Counted from the stretch's first letter, positions 7,140-14,679 are shown. The stretch: DNA of 15,678 bases from Bulleidia sp. (GCA_016293365.1 JAEDEK010000036.1:1-15678); one strand, 5' to 3'. A program made the numbers and translations. The notes: generated by a model from the sequence alone, not told the origin.

Positions 7140-7168
7140 AGTATACACTCTTTGTCACTCAAAAAAAA
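7140..7168 (-). promoter_or_regulatory. Possible uvrB promoter
   Basis: TATACT (7145-7140) could serve as a -10 box 19 bases before the uvrB start codon. At the correct 17-nt distance the -35 position falls in the T-run of the preceding terminator and reads TTTTTT, a poor match. A promoter is needed here because the upstream operon ends in a strong terminator, but the exact site is uncertain. Confidence 0.35.
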
Positions 7169-7190
7169 GGGCACGTGCCTTCACATGCCC
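7161..7190 (-). terminator. Terminator of the yitT-ftsEX-hydrolase-protease operon
   Basis: On the minus strand GGGCATGTG (7190-7182) pairs with CACGTGCCC (7177-7169) in a 9-bp stem with one T-G pair and a 4-nt loop, followed by eight T residues (7168-7161). The left arm encodes the last codons of the protease and includes its TGA stop (7183-7181), so coding sequence and terminator overlap. Confidence 0.92.
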
Positions 7191-8737
7191 TGTAATACCT
7201 TGACTGCTTCTGCAAGCTGTGTATCCGTGTCTGTTGTTGTCTGCCAGCGGTAGCGTGTCTGTCCATACAGATACCTGTATGTATGCACATCCAGGTTTCC
7301 CGTTTCTTCCAGTCCGTAATCATGCTGAAACTGCCGCAGGTTGTCAGAAAGAATCTGCGAAAAATATCCGTCCTTTCTATCAGTCTGATAACCCAGATAA
7401 TCCAGACAAAGCGCCATATCCTCAACAGACGGTGATACGGAATCCACTTTGTATTCGTTTCCTTCCTTCATTTTCGTAAAGGTATGATAGAACACCTCAT
7501 GCAGACGAACTTCACGATCCGGTTCAATACCGACATCATTGACCCATACACCATCTGGAGAAAGCCAGCGCTGGGTTGTATAGTTCAAAGAAGATCCATC
7601 CGAAAATTTTCTTTCCACCTGCACGGTACCTTTTCCATAGGATGTTGTACCGATAATGGTCACATCATCCCTCTGCTCAGATAACGCCATTGTCAGCACT
7701 TCCGCAGCCGATGCTGTATTCTCATTGATCAGAATGACAATCGGTCCGATCTGGCTGTACTGTTCCTGCGTGGTTTTGGAAACAGTGATATTTCCTTCCT
7801 TGTCCTCCCGCTGCAGAACTGCAGATCCTTTTGGAAGGAAAAGAGAAGCAACATCTGTGACGGAAGTCAGATATCCACCACCATTATCACGTAAATCCAG
7901 AATCAGTGAACTCACCCCTGCTTCCCTGAATGTATCAAGATACCTGCGAGCTGCATCCCCACTGGAATCCCCGAACTGGTACAGCTGCAGATAGCCGATT
8001 CGATCATCAATGACTTTGCCATCCGCTATACTTACCAGATTCTTTCTTTCCACAGGCATTCCGATGATCTTATCCTGTCGCAGAATTTTCAACGACACAA
8101 TTGATCCTTCTTCTCCCTGTATGATCTCTTTGATTTCTTCTGCACTCTTATCCGACAGCAGTGTCCCGTCTGCTTCATACAGAACATCTCCGACCTGCAG
8201 TCCCGCTTGTTGTGCAGGCGTATCTTCCATGACTTTTGTTATGATATTGGTACCATCGATCTCAAGATACTGAACGCCGATCCCACAGTAGTTACGGTTG
8301 ATCCCCTGTCGAAAACTATCGCTTTCTTCTGCACTGAAATACAGGGTATGCGTATCTTCACTGTTCGCCACAAGGCCCTCGATGGCCTGATCCGTCAGCC
8401 TTTCATCCAGATTTTCGATATCCTTCCCGAAATACCAGTCACTTTCAAGTACTTCCTTCACTGCGTTGATCTTGTCGCCATCATCCAGGCCAAGCCCTCT
8501 TGAAATCATGGTACGAAGTGAAGATGTAAATCCATAGGGCAGCAAAGATCCACCCAGCCAGCCGAAAAGCAGGAAAAAGACGAACATGATCCTGGCGTAG
8601 ATCTTATATTCCTTATATTCCTTCTTTGCTTTTTTCAGTTCTTTTTCTTCCGGATACAGGTGTCTATGAACATGGAGAACAACTTCTTCCTGTTCCTGCG
8701 TATTTTCCATTTCTGCTGTTTCTCTGTTTTCTTCCAT
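7181..8737 (-). CDS. S41-family (C-terminal processing) protease with PDZ and peptidoglycan-binding domains
   Basis: A membrane-anchored serine protease of the CtpA/CtpB family, acting outside the membrane. The 518-residue product has a charged cytoplasmic segment (1-45), one membrane helix (about 47-69, ARIMFVFFLLFGWLGGSLL), a PDZ domain (about 150-220, with the PAQQAGLQVGDVLY loop) and the S41 core. The catalytic Ser343 is in NTASAAEV and Lys369 in SYGKGTVQ. A C-terminal PG_binding_1-type segment (about 436-492) follows. The frame extends 81 codons further upstream into the hydrolase gene; I choose the ATG at 8737 because the protein pattern starts there, although its ribosome binding site is weak. 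It follows the M23 hydrolase by 49 bases that contain a perfect palindrome. A role in processing envelope proteins is inferred from family and context. Confidence 0.92.
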   Translation of the reverse strand: MEENRETAEMENTQEQEEVVLHVHRHLYPEEKELKKAKKEYKEYKIYARIMFVFFLLFGWLGGSLLPYGFTSSLRTMISRGLGLDDGDKINAVKEVLESDWYFGKDIENLDERLTDQAIEGLVANSEDTHTLYFSAEESDSFRQGINRNYCGIGVQYLEIDGTNIITKVMEDTPAQQAGLQVGDVLYEADGTLLSDKSAEEIKEIIQGEEGSIVSLKILRQDKIIGMPVERKNLVSIADGKVIDDRIGYLQLYQFGDSSGDAARRYLDTFREAGVSSLILDLRDNGGGYLTSVTDVASLFLPKGSAVLQREDKEGNITVSKTTQEQYSQIGPIVILINENTASAAEVLTMALSEQRDDVTIIGTTSYGKGTVQVERKFSDGSSLNYTTQRWLSPDGVWVNDVGIEPDREVRLHEVFYHTFTKMKEGNEYKVDSVSPSVEDMALCLDYLGYQTDRKDGYFSQILSDNLRQFQHDYGLEETGNLDVHTYRYLYGQTRYRWQTTTDTDTQLAEAVKVLQGM

Positions 8738-8761
8738 ATTTATACCATTTCTGAACAATAA

Positions 8762-8779
8762 GGAGCTCGATCGAGCTCC
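8762..8779 (-). promoter_or_regulatory. 18-bp perfect palindrome between hydrolase and protease genes
   Basis: GGAGCTC-GATC-GAGCTCC is self-complementary over all 18 bases, and the stem can extend by two more pairs. The following minus-strand sequence TTATTGTTC is only weakly T-rich. It may be an inefficient terminator that lowers protease expression relative to ftsEX, an mRNA stabiliser, or a protein-binding site. The weak ribosome binding site of the downstream gene makes differential expression plausible. Confidence 0.5.
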
Positions 8780-8786
8780 CTTCCTG

Positions 8787-10211
8787 TTAACCACCGAATA
8801 CGGATTCCGGACGAATACGACATGGAATACCGGCACCTGCATCGCATCTTCTTGCGGAAGTATACCAGCCGGTTCCAAATCCCATATCGCCGTTCCATGA
8901 GGATGCGTAAGCTGAGAAATTAGACGCATCGCCGAGATAATACACTTCGATATGACAATGTGGCCCACTGGAATTTCCACTGGATCCTACCGCACCGATC
9001 TGCATACCCGCAGTCACTACCGTACCTGCTGCGATCGGTGAACCAAGCATCATATGGCAATAATTCATCCCGTAAAGAGAACCGTTGACGCTGACAAGCA
9101 GGGTAACCATATTACCGCCGCCAATCAGGCCGCCATACTGTGTACCACATGTACTACCCAGTCCTCCATATGTCGGACAGCCATTTGCACTGTTGAGTAC
9201 AACACCGTTTCCTGCCGCAAGAATAGCTGTACCTACGGATGCGGCAAAGTCTTCACCCAGATGAAGTGCGCCGCCTGGATAAGCCCATGTTCCCGCGGAT
9301 ATATACGCACCTGGAACCGGATAGGTCCAGCCTGCAGCTGTAATGACATCATCCAGTGTGCCAGCCTCTGCAAGTCTTCTCATCGCCTCGCTGATCGCGG
9401 CGATATTGGATGAGATGTTATTGCTTTCAGCCTGCAGTTTTGCATACTGTTTCTGATATTCTTCCAGAATGACCTGCTGCTGTGCCTGCGTCAGAAGAAG
9501 TTCATTCTGTTGTTCAATCAGTTCCTGTTTTGCTTCTTCCATCTTTTTCTTTGCTTCTTCCAGTTCAGCTTTTGCCTTTTCCAGCTGTTTCTTTTCTTCT
9601 GAAAGCTGAAGACGCAGCGCTTCCAGATCATTCAGTGTTTTTTCATCATACTGTGTAATACTGATCAGACCGCTGGCGATACGAAGCAGATCCTGAAAGG
9701 AGGAAGCTCCCATCAGAATATCCAGATACTGGTTGAAATGCATTGTTGACTGGGAAGCAACCATTCTTTTCTTCACCTTTTCTTCAAGGGCATCCACCTG
9801 TGCCTGGGTTTCATCAATCTGCACCTGTTTGGCGTCAATTTCAGCCTGCTTGTCATTAATCCGACCCTGCATTTCATTAATCTCAGCCTGCTTCTCATCG
9901 ATCTTTACCTGCATCTCATCAATCTGAGTCTGAAGCTGTTTTAACTGTGCATCATATTTTGAAATATCTGCAGCAATCTGTTCACGTTCCGCTTCAATTT
10001 CATCCAGCCTGTTTTTGGAGGATTCAGACTGTGATGACAGGTATTCAATATATGCCTTACATGCCGAAGTGGATGTATTGCCTTTTGTTGTACAGTAATC
10101 ATTCCAGTAACCTGTATCACTGTAAGGTGGATCATCTGCATAAACCACCTGGTACGGCAGCATTGCAACCGCCACAGCAACTGTCAGTAATGCTCTTAAC
10201 AGTTTTTTCAT
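8787..10211 (-). CDS. Secreted coiled-coil M23 murein hydrolase (EnvC/PcsB/CwlO functional type)
   Basis: A 474-residue exported peptidoglycan endopeptidase, probably activated by the FtsEX complex encoded just upstream. A signal peptide (1-26, ending VVYA) is followed by a long coiled coil (about 63-152 and 190-275). Its first half contains seven consecutive 7-residue repeats of the type Q-x-x-I-D/N-E-x. The C-terminal LytM/M23 domain (about 305-430) keeps the zinc and catalytic residues: H317 and D321 (HLGED), H386 (YCHMM), and H418/H420 (HCHIE). The domain is thus predicted active, unlike the degenerate LytM of E. coli EnvC. Several cysteines in the mature protein could form disulfides. 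The start at 10211 has GAGGTGG upstream, and its ATG overlaps the ftsX TGA (ATGA). FtsEX partners of this design are EnvC in E. coli, PcsB in streptococci and CwlO in Bacillus. Confidence 0.92.
   Translation of the reverse strand: MKKLLRALLTVAVAVAMLPYQVVYADDPPYSDTGYWNDYCTTKGNTSTSACKAYIEYLSSQSESSKNRLDEIEAEREQIAADISKYDAQLKQLQTQIDEMQVKIDEKQAEINEMQGRINDKQAEIDAKQVQIDETQAQVDALEEKVKKRMVASQSTMHFNQYLDILMGASSFQDLLRIASGLISITQYDEKTLNDLEALRLQLSEEKKQLEKAKAELEEAKKKMEEAKQELIEQQNELLLTQAQQQVILEEYQKQYAKLQAESNNISSNIAAISEAMRRLAEAGTLDDVITAAGWTYPVPGAYISAGTWAYPGGALHLGEDFAASVGTAILAAGNGVVLNSANGCPTYGGLGSTCGTQYGGLIGGGNMVTLLVSVNGSLYGMNYCHMMLGSPIAAGTVVTAGMQIGAVGSSGNSSGPHCHIEVYYLGDASNFSAYASSWNGDMGFGTGWYTSARRCDAGAGIPCRIRPESVFGG
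9786..9932 (-). repeat. Seven tandem 21-bp coding repeats in the hydrolase coiled coil
   Basis: Seven imperfect 21-bp units encode consecutive heptads: QTQIDEM, QVKIDEK, QAEINEM, QGRINDK, QAEIDAK, QVQIDET and QAQVDAL. Similarity is visible at the DNA level too (repeated CATCAATCTG and GCCTG blocks on the plus strand). This indicates recent duplication of heptads that could change coiled-coil length by whole units. Confidence 0.8.
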
Positions 10212-11104
10212 CTTTTCCACCTCAGATATCTGGTAACAGATATCCATGAACCGATATACCCTACAACAACGCCGATCACAACAAGTGCGATGGAGAGTCT
10301 GTAGATAAACGGAGACGGAGAAAGCAGGTTGAACATGTTGGAAAGCATGTGACCACCTGTAACCTTATACAGATATGTATAGCTGACAATACTGAGACCA
10401 ACCGGAATGATGGAACCCAGAATACCGGTAATGATTCCTTCAATCAGGAATGGTGAACGTATGAAACGATTGGTTGCGCCGACATTGCGCATGATGGTGA
10501 TTTCATCTTTTCGGGAAGAAATCGTCAGCTTGATAGCATTCTGAATCAGCATGACTGCTAAGAATGTCATCGCAATAACGATTACAAAACCAATCTTCCG
10601 CACAGAAGACATGGCACCGACAAGATCAATTGTGGACTGGCCGCCATAACTGACTGTATCTACCCCTTCAATCTGTTTTGCCTGCTGCGCAACACTCTCA
10701 ATGACATTGCCTGCCTTTGCTTCCAGATAGAACGCATTATGCATCGGGTTATCATCCCGGAACGGTTCAAATGCGCTTCTTGTTGTTTCATTCTCAAAGG
10801 AATTGAGGTAAAAGTCAAATTCCTGCTCCTTGTCTGAGAAAGTCACCTCTGCCACACCGTCAATCGCATTCAGCTCGGCAGAAATACGATCAATCTGTTC
10901 CTGTGATTCATAATCATAATCTACAAGTACTGATATTTCCAGAGAAGATTCAATATCCTTTGTGAAGTTTTCCAGATTGAAACTGAAGATCATGAATATG
11001 GAAATCATGACAAGCGTTATTGTAACCGCAATGGCTGCGGATATGGACATGCCCCAGTGTCTTGCCACACCGCGGAAGCCCTCTTTCAGTGGTCTACTGA
11101 TCAT
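10208..11104 (-). CDS. ftsX: Cell division protein FtsX
   Basis: The membrane subunit of the FtsEX ABC-type complex, which transmits ATP hydrolysis by FtsE to peptidoglycan hydrolases outside the cell. The 298 residues have the family topology: cytoplasmic N-terminus (MISRPLKEGFRGVARHWGMS), TM1 about 20-42, a large extracellular domain about 43-165, then TM2 (169-190), TM3 (about 219-245) and TM4 (268-290), with a MacB/FtsX-like core containing RKDEITIMRNVGATNRFIR. The start at 11104 uses AAGGAGG inside the end of ftsE, with a long 11-nt spacing. Earlier in-frame ATGs at 11128 and 11113 lack correctly placed sites. It overlaps ftsE by 11 bases and the hydrolase gene by 4, consistent with stoichiometric production of the complex and its partner. 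Confidence 0.96.
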   Translation of the reverse strand: MISRPLKEGFRGVARHWGMSISAAIAVTITLVMISIFMIFSFNLENFTKDIESSLEISVLVDYDYESQEQIDRISAELNAIDGVAEVTFSDKEQEFDFYLNSFENETTRSAFEPFRDDNPMHNAFYLEAKAGNVIESVAQQAKQIEGVDTVSYGGQSTIDLVGAMSSVRKIGFVIVIAMTFLAVMLIQNAIKLTISSRKDEITIMRNVGATNRFIRSPFLIEGIITGILGSIIPVGLSIVSYTYLYKVTGGHMLSNMFNLLSPSPFIYRLSIALVVIGVVVGYIGSWISVTRYLRWKR

Positions 11105-11786
11105 GGCGTACATATCCTCCTTCCGCAAGATCTGCTACGATATGCCCGTTTTCCAGAACAATCGTTCTCTTGCGATGCTTGTTGACAAGTGTCAGGTCAT
11201 GGGTAACCATCAGAATAGTTGTTCCATAACGGGTATTGATCTTTTCCAGAAGATCCATGATTTCATCTGATTTTTCCGGGTCAAGATTACCGGTAGGTTC
11301 ATCCGCAATCAGAACTTTTGGTCTGTTGGCGATGGCGCGGGCAATCGCAACACGCTGCTGCTGACCACCGGAAAGCTGATTCGGAAAACTGCCCTCTTTG
11401 GATTTCAGCCCGACCAGATCAAGAACTTCACTGACTCTTTTGCGGATCGGCTTTTTCTTCATATTAATGACTTCCAGTGCATAGGCAACATTTTCAAATA
11501 CCGTCTTTGCACGCAGTAGACGGAAGTCCTGGAAAACAACGCCGATATTTCTGCGATACAGAGGTACCTGACGGGGACGCAGTTTTCCGACATTAATGCC
11601 GACAACATTGACGTCGCCTTTGGTCGGCGTTTCTTCTCCATCCAGGAGTTTGATCAAAGTGGATTTGCCGGAACCAGTTGGCCCGATAATATACACAAAC
11701 TCGCCCTGTTCCACTGAGATATTCAGATCGTACAGAGCGTTTGTCCCGTTTTTATATTGTTTGTAAACGTGATTACATTCAATCAT
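11094..11786 (-). CDS. ftsE: Cell division ATP-binding protein FtsE
   Basis: The cytoplasmic ATPase of the FtsEX complex. The 230-residue product is a standard ABC nucleotide-binding domain: Walker A GPTGSGKST (35-43), Q-loop VFQDFRLL (84-91), signature LSGGQQQR (138-145), Walker B VLIADEP (158-164), D-loop NLDP and H-loop His196 in VTHD. The phrase FQDFRLL is typical of FtsE rather than of LolD/MacB ATPases. The start at 11786 has CAGGAGG with ideal spacing; the longer frame to 11804 does not. The gene follows yitT by 35 bases, without a convincing promoter of its own, so it is probably read from upstream. Confidence 0.97.
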   Translation of the reverse strand: MIECNHVYKQYKNGTNALYDLNISVEQGEFVYIIGPTGSGKSTLIKLLDGEETPTKGDVNVVGINVGKLRPRQVPLYRRNIGVVFQDFRLLRAKTVFENVAYALEVINMKKKPIRKRVSEVLDLVGLKSKEGSFPNQLSGGQQQRVAIARAIANRPKVLIADEPTGNLDPEKSDEIMDLLEKINTRYGTTILMVTHDLTLVNKHRKRTIVLENGHIVADLAEGGYVRHDQ

Positions 11787-11821
11787 TATTACCTCCTGAA
11801 GCATTATAATGCCACAATTCG

Positions 11822-12697
11822 TCAGATATTAGGTGAACTGTATGTGAATCCTTCGCCATGCATGTCCGCAGCATCGGTTGTAATGGTGAAGGCCTTATCA
11901 TCAATCCGTCGGATAATTTCAAGCAGATGGTTGTACTGGCGGGAGGATACAACGCAGAGAATGACTGTTTTTTCCTGTCTCTGATAGCCACCGTAACCAG
12001 GAATCAGAGTCACGCCACGATCCAGGTCACTCTGAATTGTTTCCATGATTTCCTCCCAGCGTTCAGAAATGATCTGCACGCTTTTGGCATTAGCACCTCC
12101 ACCGATGGAAAGTACCTTATCAATTGCTACACTGCACGCAAATACAGACACAAGTCCAAGCAGTGCGGCGTTGATATCATAGGCGACAACACCAAGCATG
12201 ACCGTCAATGCATCCGTGATCATGACACCGGATGATACCTTGAGACCTGTCAGTTTATTGACAATCAAAGGCGGTACATCCATGCCACCGGTGGATGCAT
12301 CTGCACGCATGACAATACCGATTCCAATTCCACCAAGTAATCCGGCATAGAAAGAAGCAAGCATCGGATGAATCGTAATCGGAACGACTCCGACATACTT
12401 TTCCAACATGGTGGTAAACAGAGGATAACAAAGAGAAGAAAGAATTGTGTTCATCATGAACGTTCTGCCCAGAAATAGTCCGCCAACGATAAACAGACCA
12501 ACTGTCAGGCAGTTTGCCAGAAGAGTCGTATTAATATGGAGCAGAGGTTCCATCGCTACCGCAATACCCGCCACTCCGCCGGAAAGGATCCGGTATGGAA
12601 GGATAAAAAATTCCACCGATACAGCCAGTATGAATGTGCCGATGATGATCATCGCAATGTTCATCAGTTTTGCAAGTTTTGTTTTACGTGTGCTCAT
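11822..12697 (-). CDS. YitT family integral membrane protein (DUF161/DUF2179)
   Basis: A 291-residue polytopic membrane protein of unknown function. The N-terminal two thirds contain about five hydrophobic helices (about 13-32, 40-57, 60-78, 110-130, 160-195) with the family motifs LPYRILSGGVAGIA and RADASTGGMDVPPLIVNKLTG. The C-terminal DUF2179 domain (about 205-285) includes SVQIISERWEEI, RGVTLIPGYGGYQRQEKTVILCVV and FTITTDAADMHGEGF. The start at 12697 is preceded at only nine bases by an extended -10 element (TGT-TATAAT, 12715-12707), so the message would be almost leaderless. No ribosome binding site is visible for this ATG or for the next one (MNIAM). It lies divergent from the VanZ-like gene and upstream of ftsE; a direct link to cell division is not established. 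Confidence 0.9.
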   Translation of the reverse strand: MSTRKTKLAKLMNIAMIIIGTFILAVSVEFFILPYRILSGGVAGIAVAMEPLLHINTTLLANCLTVGLFIVGGLFLGRTFMMNTILSSLCYPLFTTMLEKYVGVVPITIHPMLASFYAGLLGGIGIGIVMRADASTGGMDVPPLIVNKLTGLKVSSGVMITDALTVMLGVVAYDINAALLGLVSVFACSVAIDKVLSIGGGANAKSVQIISERWEEIMETIQSDLDRGVTLIPGYGGYQRQEKTVILCVVSSRQYNHLLEIIRRIDDKAFTITTDAADMHGEGFTYSSPNI

Positions 12698-12715
12698 ACG
12701 CGTTGTATTATAACA
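12683..12715. promoter_or_regulatory. Overlapping divergent promoters of yitT and the VanZ-like gene
   Basis: On the minus strand TGT-TATAAT (12715-12707) is a consensus extended -10 for yitT with no good -35. On the plus strand TTTACG (12683-12688), a 17-nt spacer and TATTAT (12706-12711) would serve the VanZ-like gene. The two -10 boxes share bases. Predicted start sites fall about 3 nt from each start codon (yitT ATG at 12697, plus-strand ATG at 12721), so both messages would be leaderless or nearly so. Confidence 0.5.
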
Positions 12716-12720
12716 TGCAT

Positions 12721-13212
12721 ATGAAGCAAATGCAGAACAACACACTGAAAGAAAAAGCACACTGGGCTTTTATATTTCTATATATATTATGGATCTTTTC
12801 AAATTCTCTGATGAACGGAAACATTTCTTCCAGCACTTCCGGTTCCATCACCCGTCAGATTCTTGCATTTCTGGCGTTTTTCGGCATAAACCCAGGCTAT
12901 GATGTGTTCCATCACTTCATCCGCAAGCTCGCTCACTTTCTGGAATATACACTTCTGGGTTTTCTGACATCATTTTCCATATTCCGCAGATCTCTGTTTT
13001 CTTCTGAAAAACTGACATGGCTGACAATATGCATCCTCACGCCTATTCTTGATGAAACACTGCAGCTGTTTGTTCCTGGAAGGTGTGGTTCGTTAACAGA
13101 TTCACTACTGGACATGAGTGGCTGTGTCTTTGGAACACTGTTTCTGTTGATGCTCAGAAAACTGCATTTTCATTTTACCCAAAAGAAAAAGGGAGACAAT
13201 CTCCCTGATTGA
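12721..13212 (+). CDS. VanZ-like family membrane protein
   Basis: A 163-residue polytopic membrane protein. It shows the family pattern: a first membrane helix ending in FSNSLMNG (normally FxxSxQ), then a conserved RKLAHFLEYTLLGFL (about 70-84), DETLQLFVPGRCGSLTDSLLDMSG (about 120-143, longest identity core DETLQLFVPGR) and a final helix. The founding member VanZ gives low-level teicoplanin resistance in enterococci, but most relatives are of unknown function, and no vanA-type genes are near. In-frame ATGs exist at 12670, 12715, 12721 and 12730, none with a ribosome binding site. I choose 12721 because of the promoter position. The last codons contain the terminator of the convergent regulator gene, whose stop codon is four bases away. 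Confidence 0.85.
   Translation: MKQMQNNTLKEKAHWAFIFLYILWIFSNSLMNGNISSSTSGSITRQILAFLAFFGINPGYDVFHHFIRKLAHFLEYTLLGFLTSFSIFRRSLFSSEKLTWLTICILTPILDETLQLFVPGRCGSLTDSLLDMSGCVFGTLFLLMLRKLHFHFTQKKKGDNLPD
13181..13206 (-). terminator. Terminator of the RDD-murR operon, inside the VanZ-like gene
   Basis: On the minus strand AGGGAGA (13206-13200) pairs with TCTCCCT (13196-13190) around a TTG loop, followed by TTTTTCTTTT. The whole structure lies within the last codons of the convergent plus-strand gene. On the plus strand no T-run follows, so it works in one direction only. Confidence 0.8.
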
Positions 13213-13216
13213 TCAT

Positions 13217-14020
13217 TTATTCTTCATCCAGCATTGCCTGTTTCCTTCTGGCAAAACCGGAAGCAATCATACCGGCAATCGCATTCAGTGGATAAGGATG
13301 ACTTGCATAGTTTCCATCACTGACATAACGGATATAATGATCCACGTATGGCTGGTTGATCTTCTGATTGGATGTAATAACATAAATCATCGGTTTATTG
13401 CGAGGTGAAGTAAATACATTGCGATGAGCAAACGCTCTGCGGAAATAGGTACCTGATTCAGAAAATACAATAATAAGTTCTTTTTCATCCGCATTCCGGA
13501 TATGTTCGATCTGATCAGCAAACTGCATGCATGTAAAGATGATCTTTCTGCTTGTCTGCAGATCATACTGCAGATTCAGCGCAACATTTTCAGACTGCAG
13601 GTATCCGAAGGCGGATACTTTTTCATATCGGAAGATATCACTGATCAGCGCGTCAATTTCCTTACTGTCCACACTGTTTTTCATGGATGTCAGATTGGCA
13701 ATGATCTGATCCACGTATGCACTGTATGGCTCATCAGCATCCTCCCCTGGATATCTGAATTTGTGAGCCACCGTATATGGATGTTCCACCTGATATTTCG
13801 CCACCTGATTGCGCAGCTCGTTATAATCCTGTAGCCCAATGGCACGGCAGAATCTGGAAATACTGGAATTGGAAACATAACACTTTCTTGCAAGATCTGA
13901 GATGGATACATTTTCCAGCTCATCAATGTGTTCAAGAATATATTTAGCAATACGGTTGTTGTTGGAGTCAGCAGATTCACTGTTCATTAATGACAACAGA
14001 ATAATCGCAAGATTAAACAC
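13217..14020 (-). CDS. MurR/RpiR-family transcriptional regulator
   Basis: A 267-residue regulator of the family that pairs an N-terminal helix-turn-helix with a sugar-phosphate isomerase (SIS) domain and usually responds to phosphosugars. The HTH region (about 18-75) reads SADSNNNRIAKYILEHIDEL, then VSISDLARKCYVSNSSISRFCRAIGL. The SIS-like domain (about 110-235) contains VSAFGYLQSENVALNLQYDL, ELIIVFSESGTYFRRA and PMIYVITSN. The start codon is GTG (14020-14018), supported by GAGGGG eight bases upstream. It is downstream of the RDD gene (33-bp gap holding its ribosome binding site) and near the sugar-phosphate isomerase gene on the other strand, which is its most likely target. The effector is unknown. 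Confidence 0.88.
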   Translation of the reverse strand: MFNLAIILLSLMNSESADSNNNRIAKYILEHIDELENVSISDLARKCYVSNSSISRFCRAIGLQDYNELRNQVAKYQVEHPYTVAHKFRYPGEDADEPYSAYVDQIIANLTSMKNSVDSKEIDALISDIFRYEKVSAFGYLQSENVALNLQYDLQTSRKIIFTCMQFADQIEHIRNADEKELIIVFSESGTYFRRAFAHRNVFTSPRNKPMIYVITSNQKINQPYVDHYIRYVSDGNYASHPYPLNAIAGMIASGFARRKQAMLDEE

Positions 14021-14052
14021 TATTTGTTCCCCTCTTTCTCTTACAGCAGACC

Positions 14053-14652
14053 TTATAATGCTCGAATGACTACTGTATTGCCAATTCTATCATGAATTGC
14101 ACGGTTTTTTTTATCAAACAGTGTCACAATGATTGATGAAACTGTGACAATATAACTCAGGTACTTTGCAGGTGTGAATAATGATACCAGTCCAAACAGA
14201 AGAAGCAGTTGCCTCAGATATGTACCGATGACTGAAAAACCACCTTCTACAATTCCTGCACCGATGACTTCTCGTTTCACCATATCCCATAAGGATACTT
14301 CATACCCATCCATGCGGATCACTCGTATTCCACAGATCCTCTTTCCAAGAGTCTGACCATGCCAGACAAAAACAGGAACAGCCACATAATACAGAAAGGA
14401 AAGAATAAATACGATGCAGGCAAAAATGAGCCCTTTTTCCATTCCATACGTATTCAGATCAAATGATCCGGTATGAATGCTTTCTCCACCACGCAGCCAG
14501 AAAGTTACTGGAATAGCAGCAAGTACACTGGCAACATACCAGTCAATGATTACAGCACCAGCTCTGCGTACTTTCAGCTTCAGTGGATCATACATTCCAA
14601 TTGACAGTTCGTTTGTTTTTCTCTGATGTTTTCCAGTCTTTTTCTTTGCCAT
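14053..14652 (-). CDS. RDD family membrane protein
   Basis: A 199-residue membrane protein with the RDD domain (about 25-198). The characteristic Arg and Asp are in VRRAGAVIIDWYVASVL (first helix about 31-54); there is a second helix about 74-98 (GLIFACIVFILSFLYYVAV), the conserved GQTLGKRICGIRVIRMDGYEVS loop (about 99-120, key residues GKR and RV) and a last helix about 164-181 before DKKNRAIHDRIGNTVVI. The N-terminus is very basic (MAKKKTGKHQRKT). RDD proteins are of mostly unknown function; some have been linked to ion transport. AAAGGA and GAAAG precede the ATG. It is the first gene of a two-gene operon with the MurR/RpiR regulator. Confidence 0.88.
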   Translation of the reverse strand: MAKKKTGKHQRKTNELSIGMYDPLKLKVRRAGAVIIDWYVASVLAAIPVTFWLRGGESIHTGSFDLNTYGMEKGLIFACIVFILSFLYYVAVPVFVWHGQTLGKRICGIRVIRMDGYEVSLWDMVKREVIGAGIVEGGFSVIGTYLRQLLLLFGLVSLFTPAKYLSYIVTVSSIIVTLFDKKNRAIHDRIGNTVVIRAL

Positions 14653-14679
14653 TTTCTTTCATCATCCTTTTTCGAGTTC

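Noticed and set aside
7122..7160. Search for a LexA/SOS box before uvrB
   Set aside because: No GAAC-N4-GTTC or close variant is present. SOS control cannot be claimed from this sequence, though the box in this lineage may differ.
11803..11810. Consensus TATAAT (within the palindrome GCATTATAATGC) just upstream of ftsE as a promoter
   Set aside because: A start seven bases after it would fall inside the ftsE ribosome binding site, and the -35 position reads TAATAT. The gene is more likely read through from yitT.
12721..13212. Glycopeptide resistance locus because of the VanZ-like gene
   Set aside because: No ligase, dehydrogenase or dipeptidase genes of the van type are nearby. The family is widespread in genomes without such resistance.
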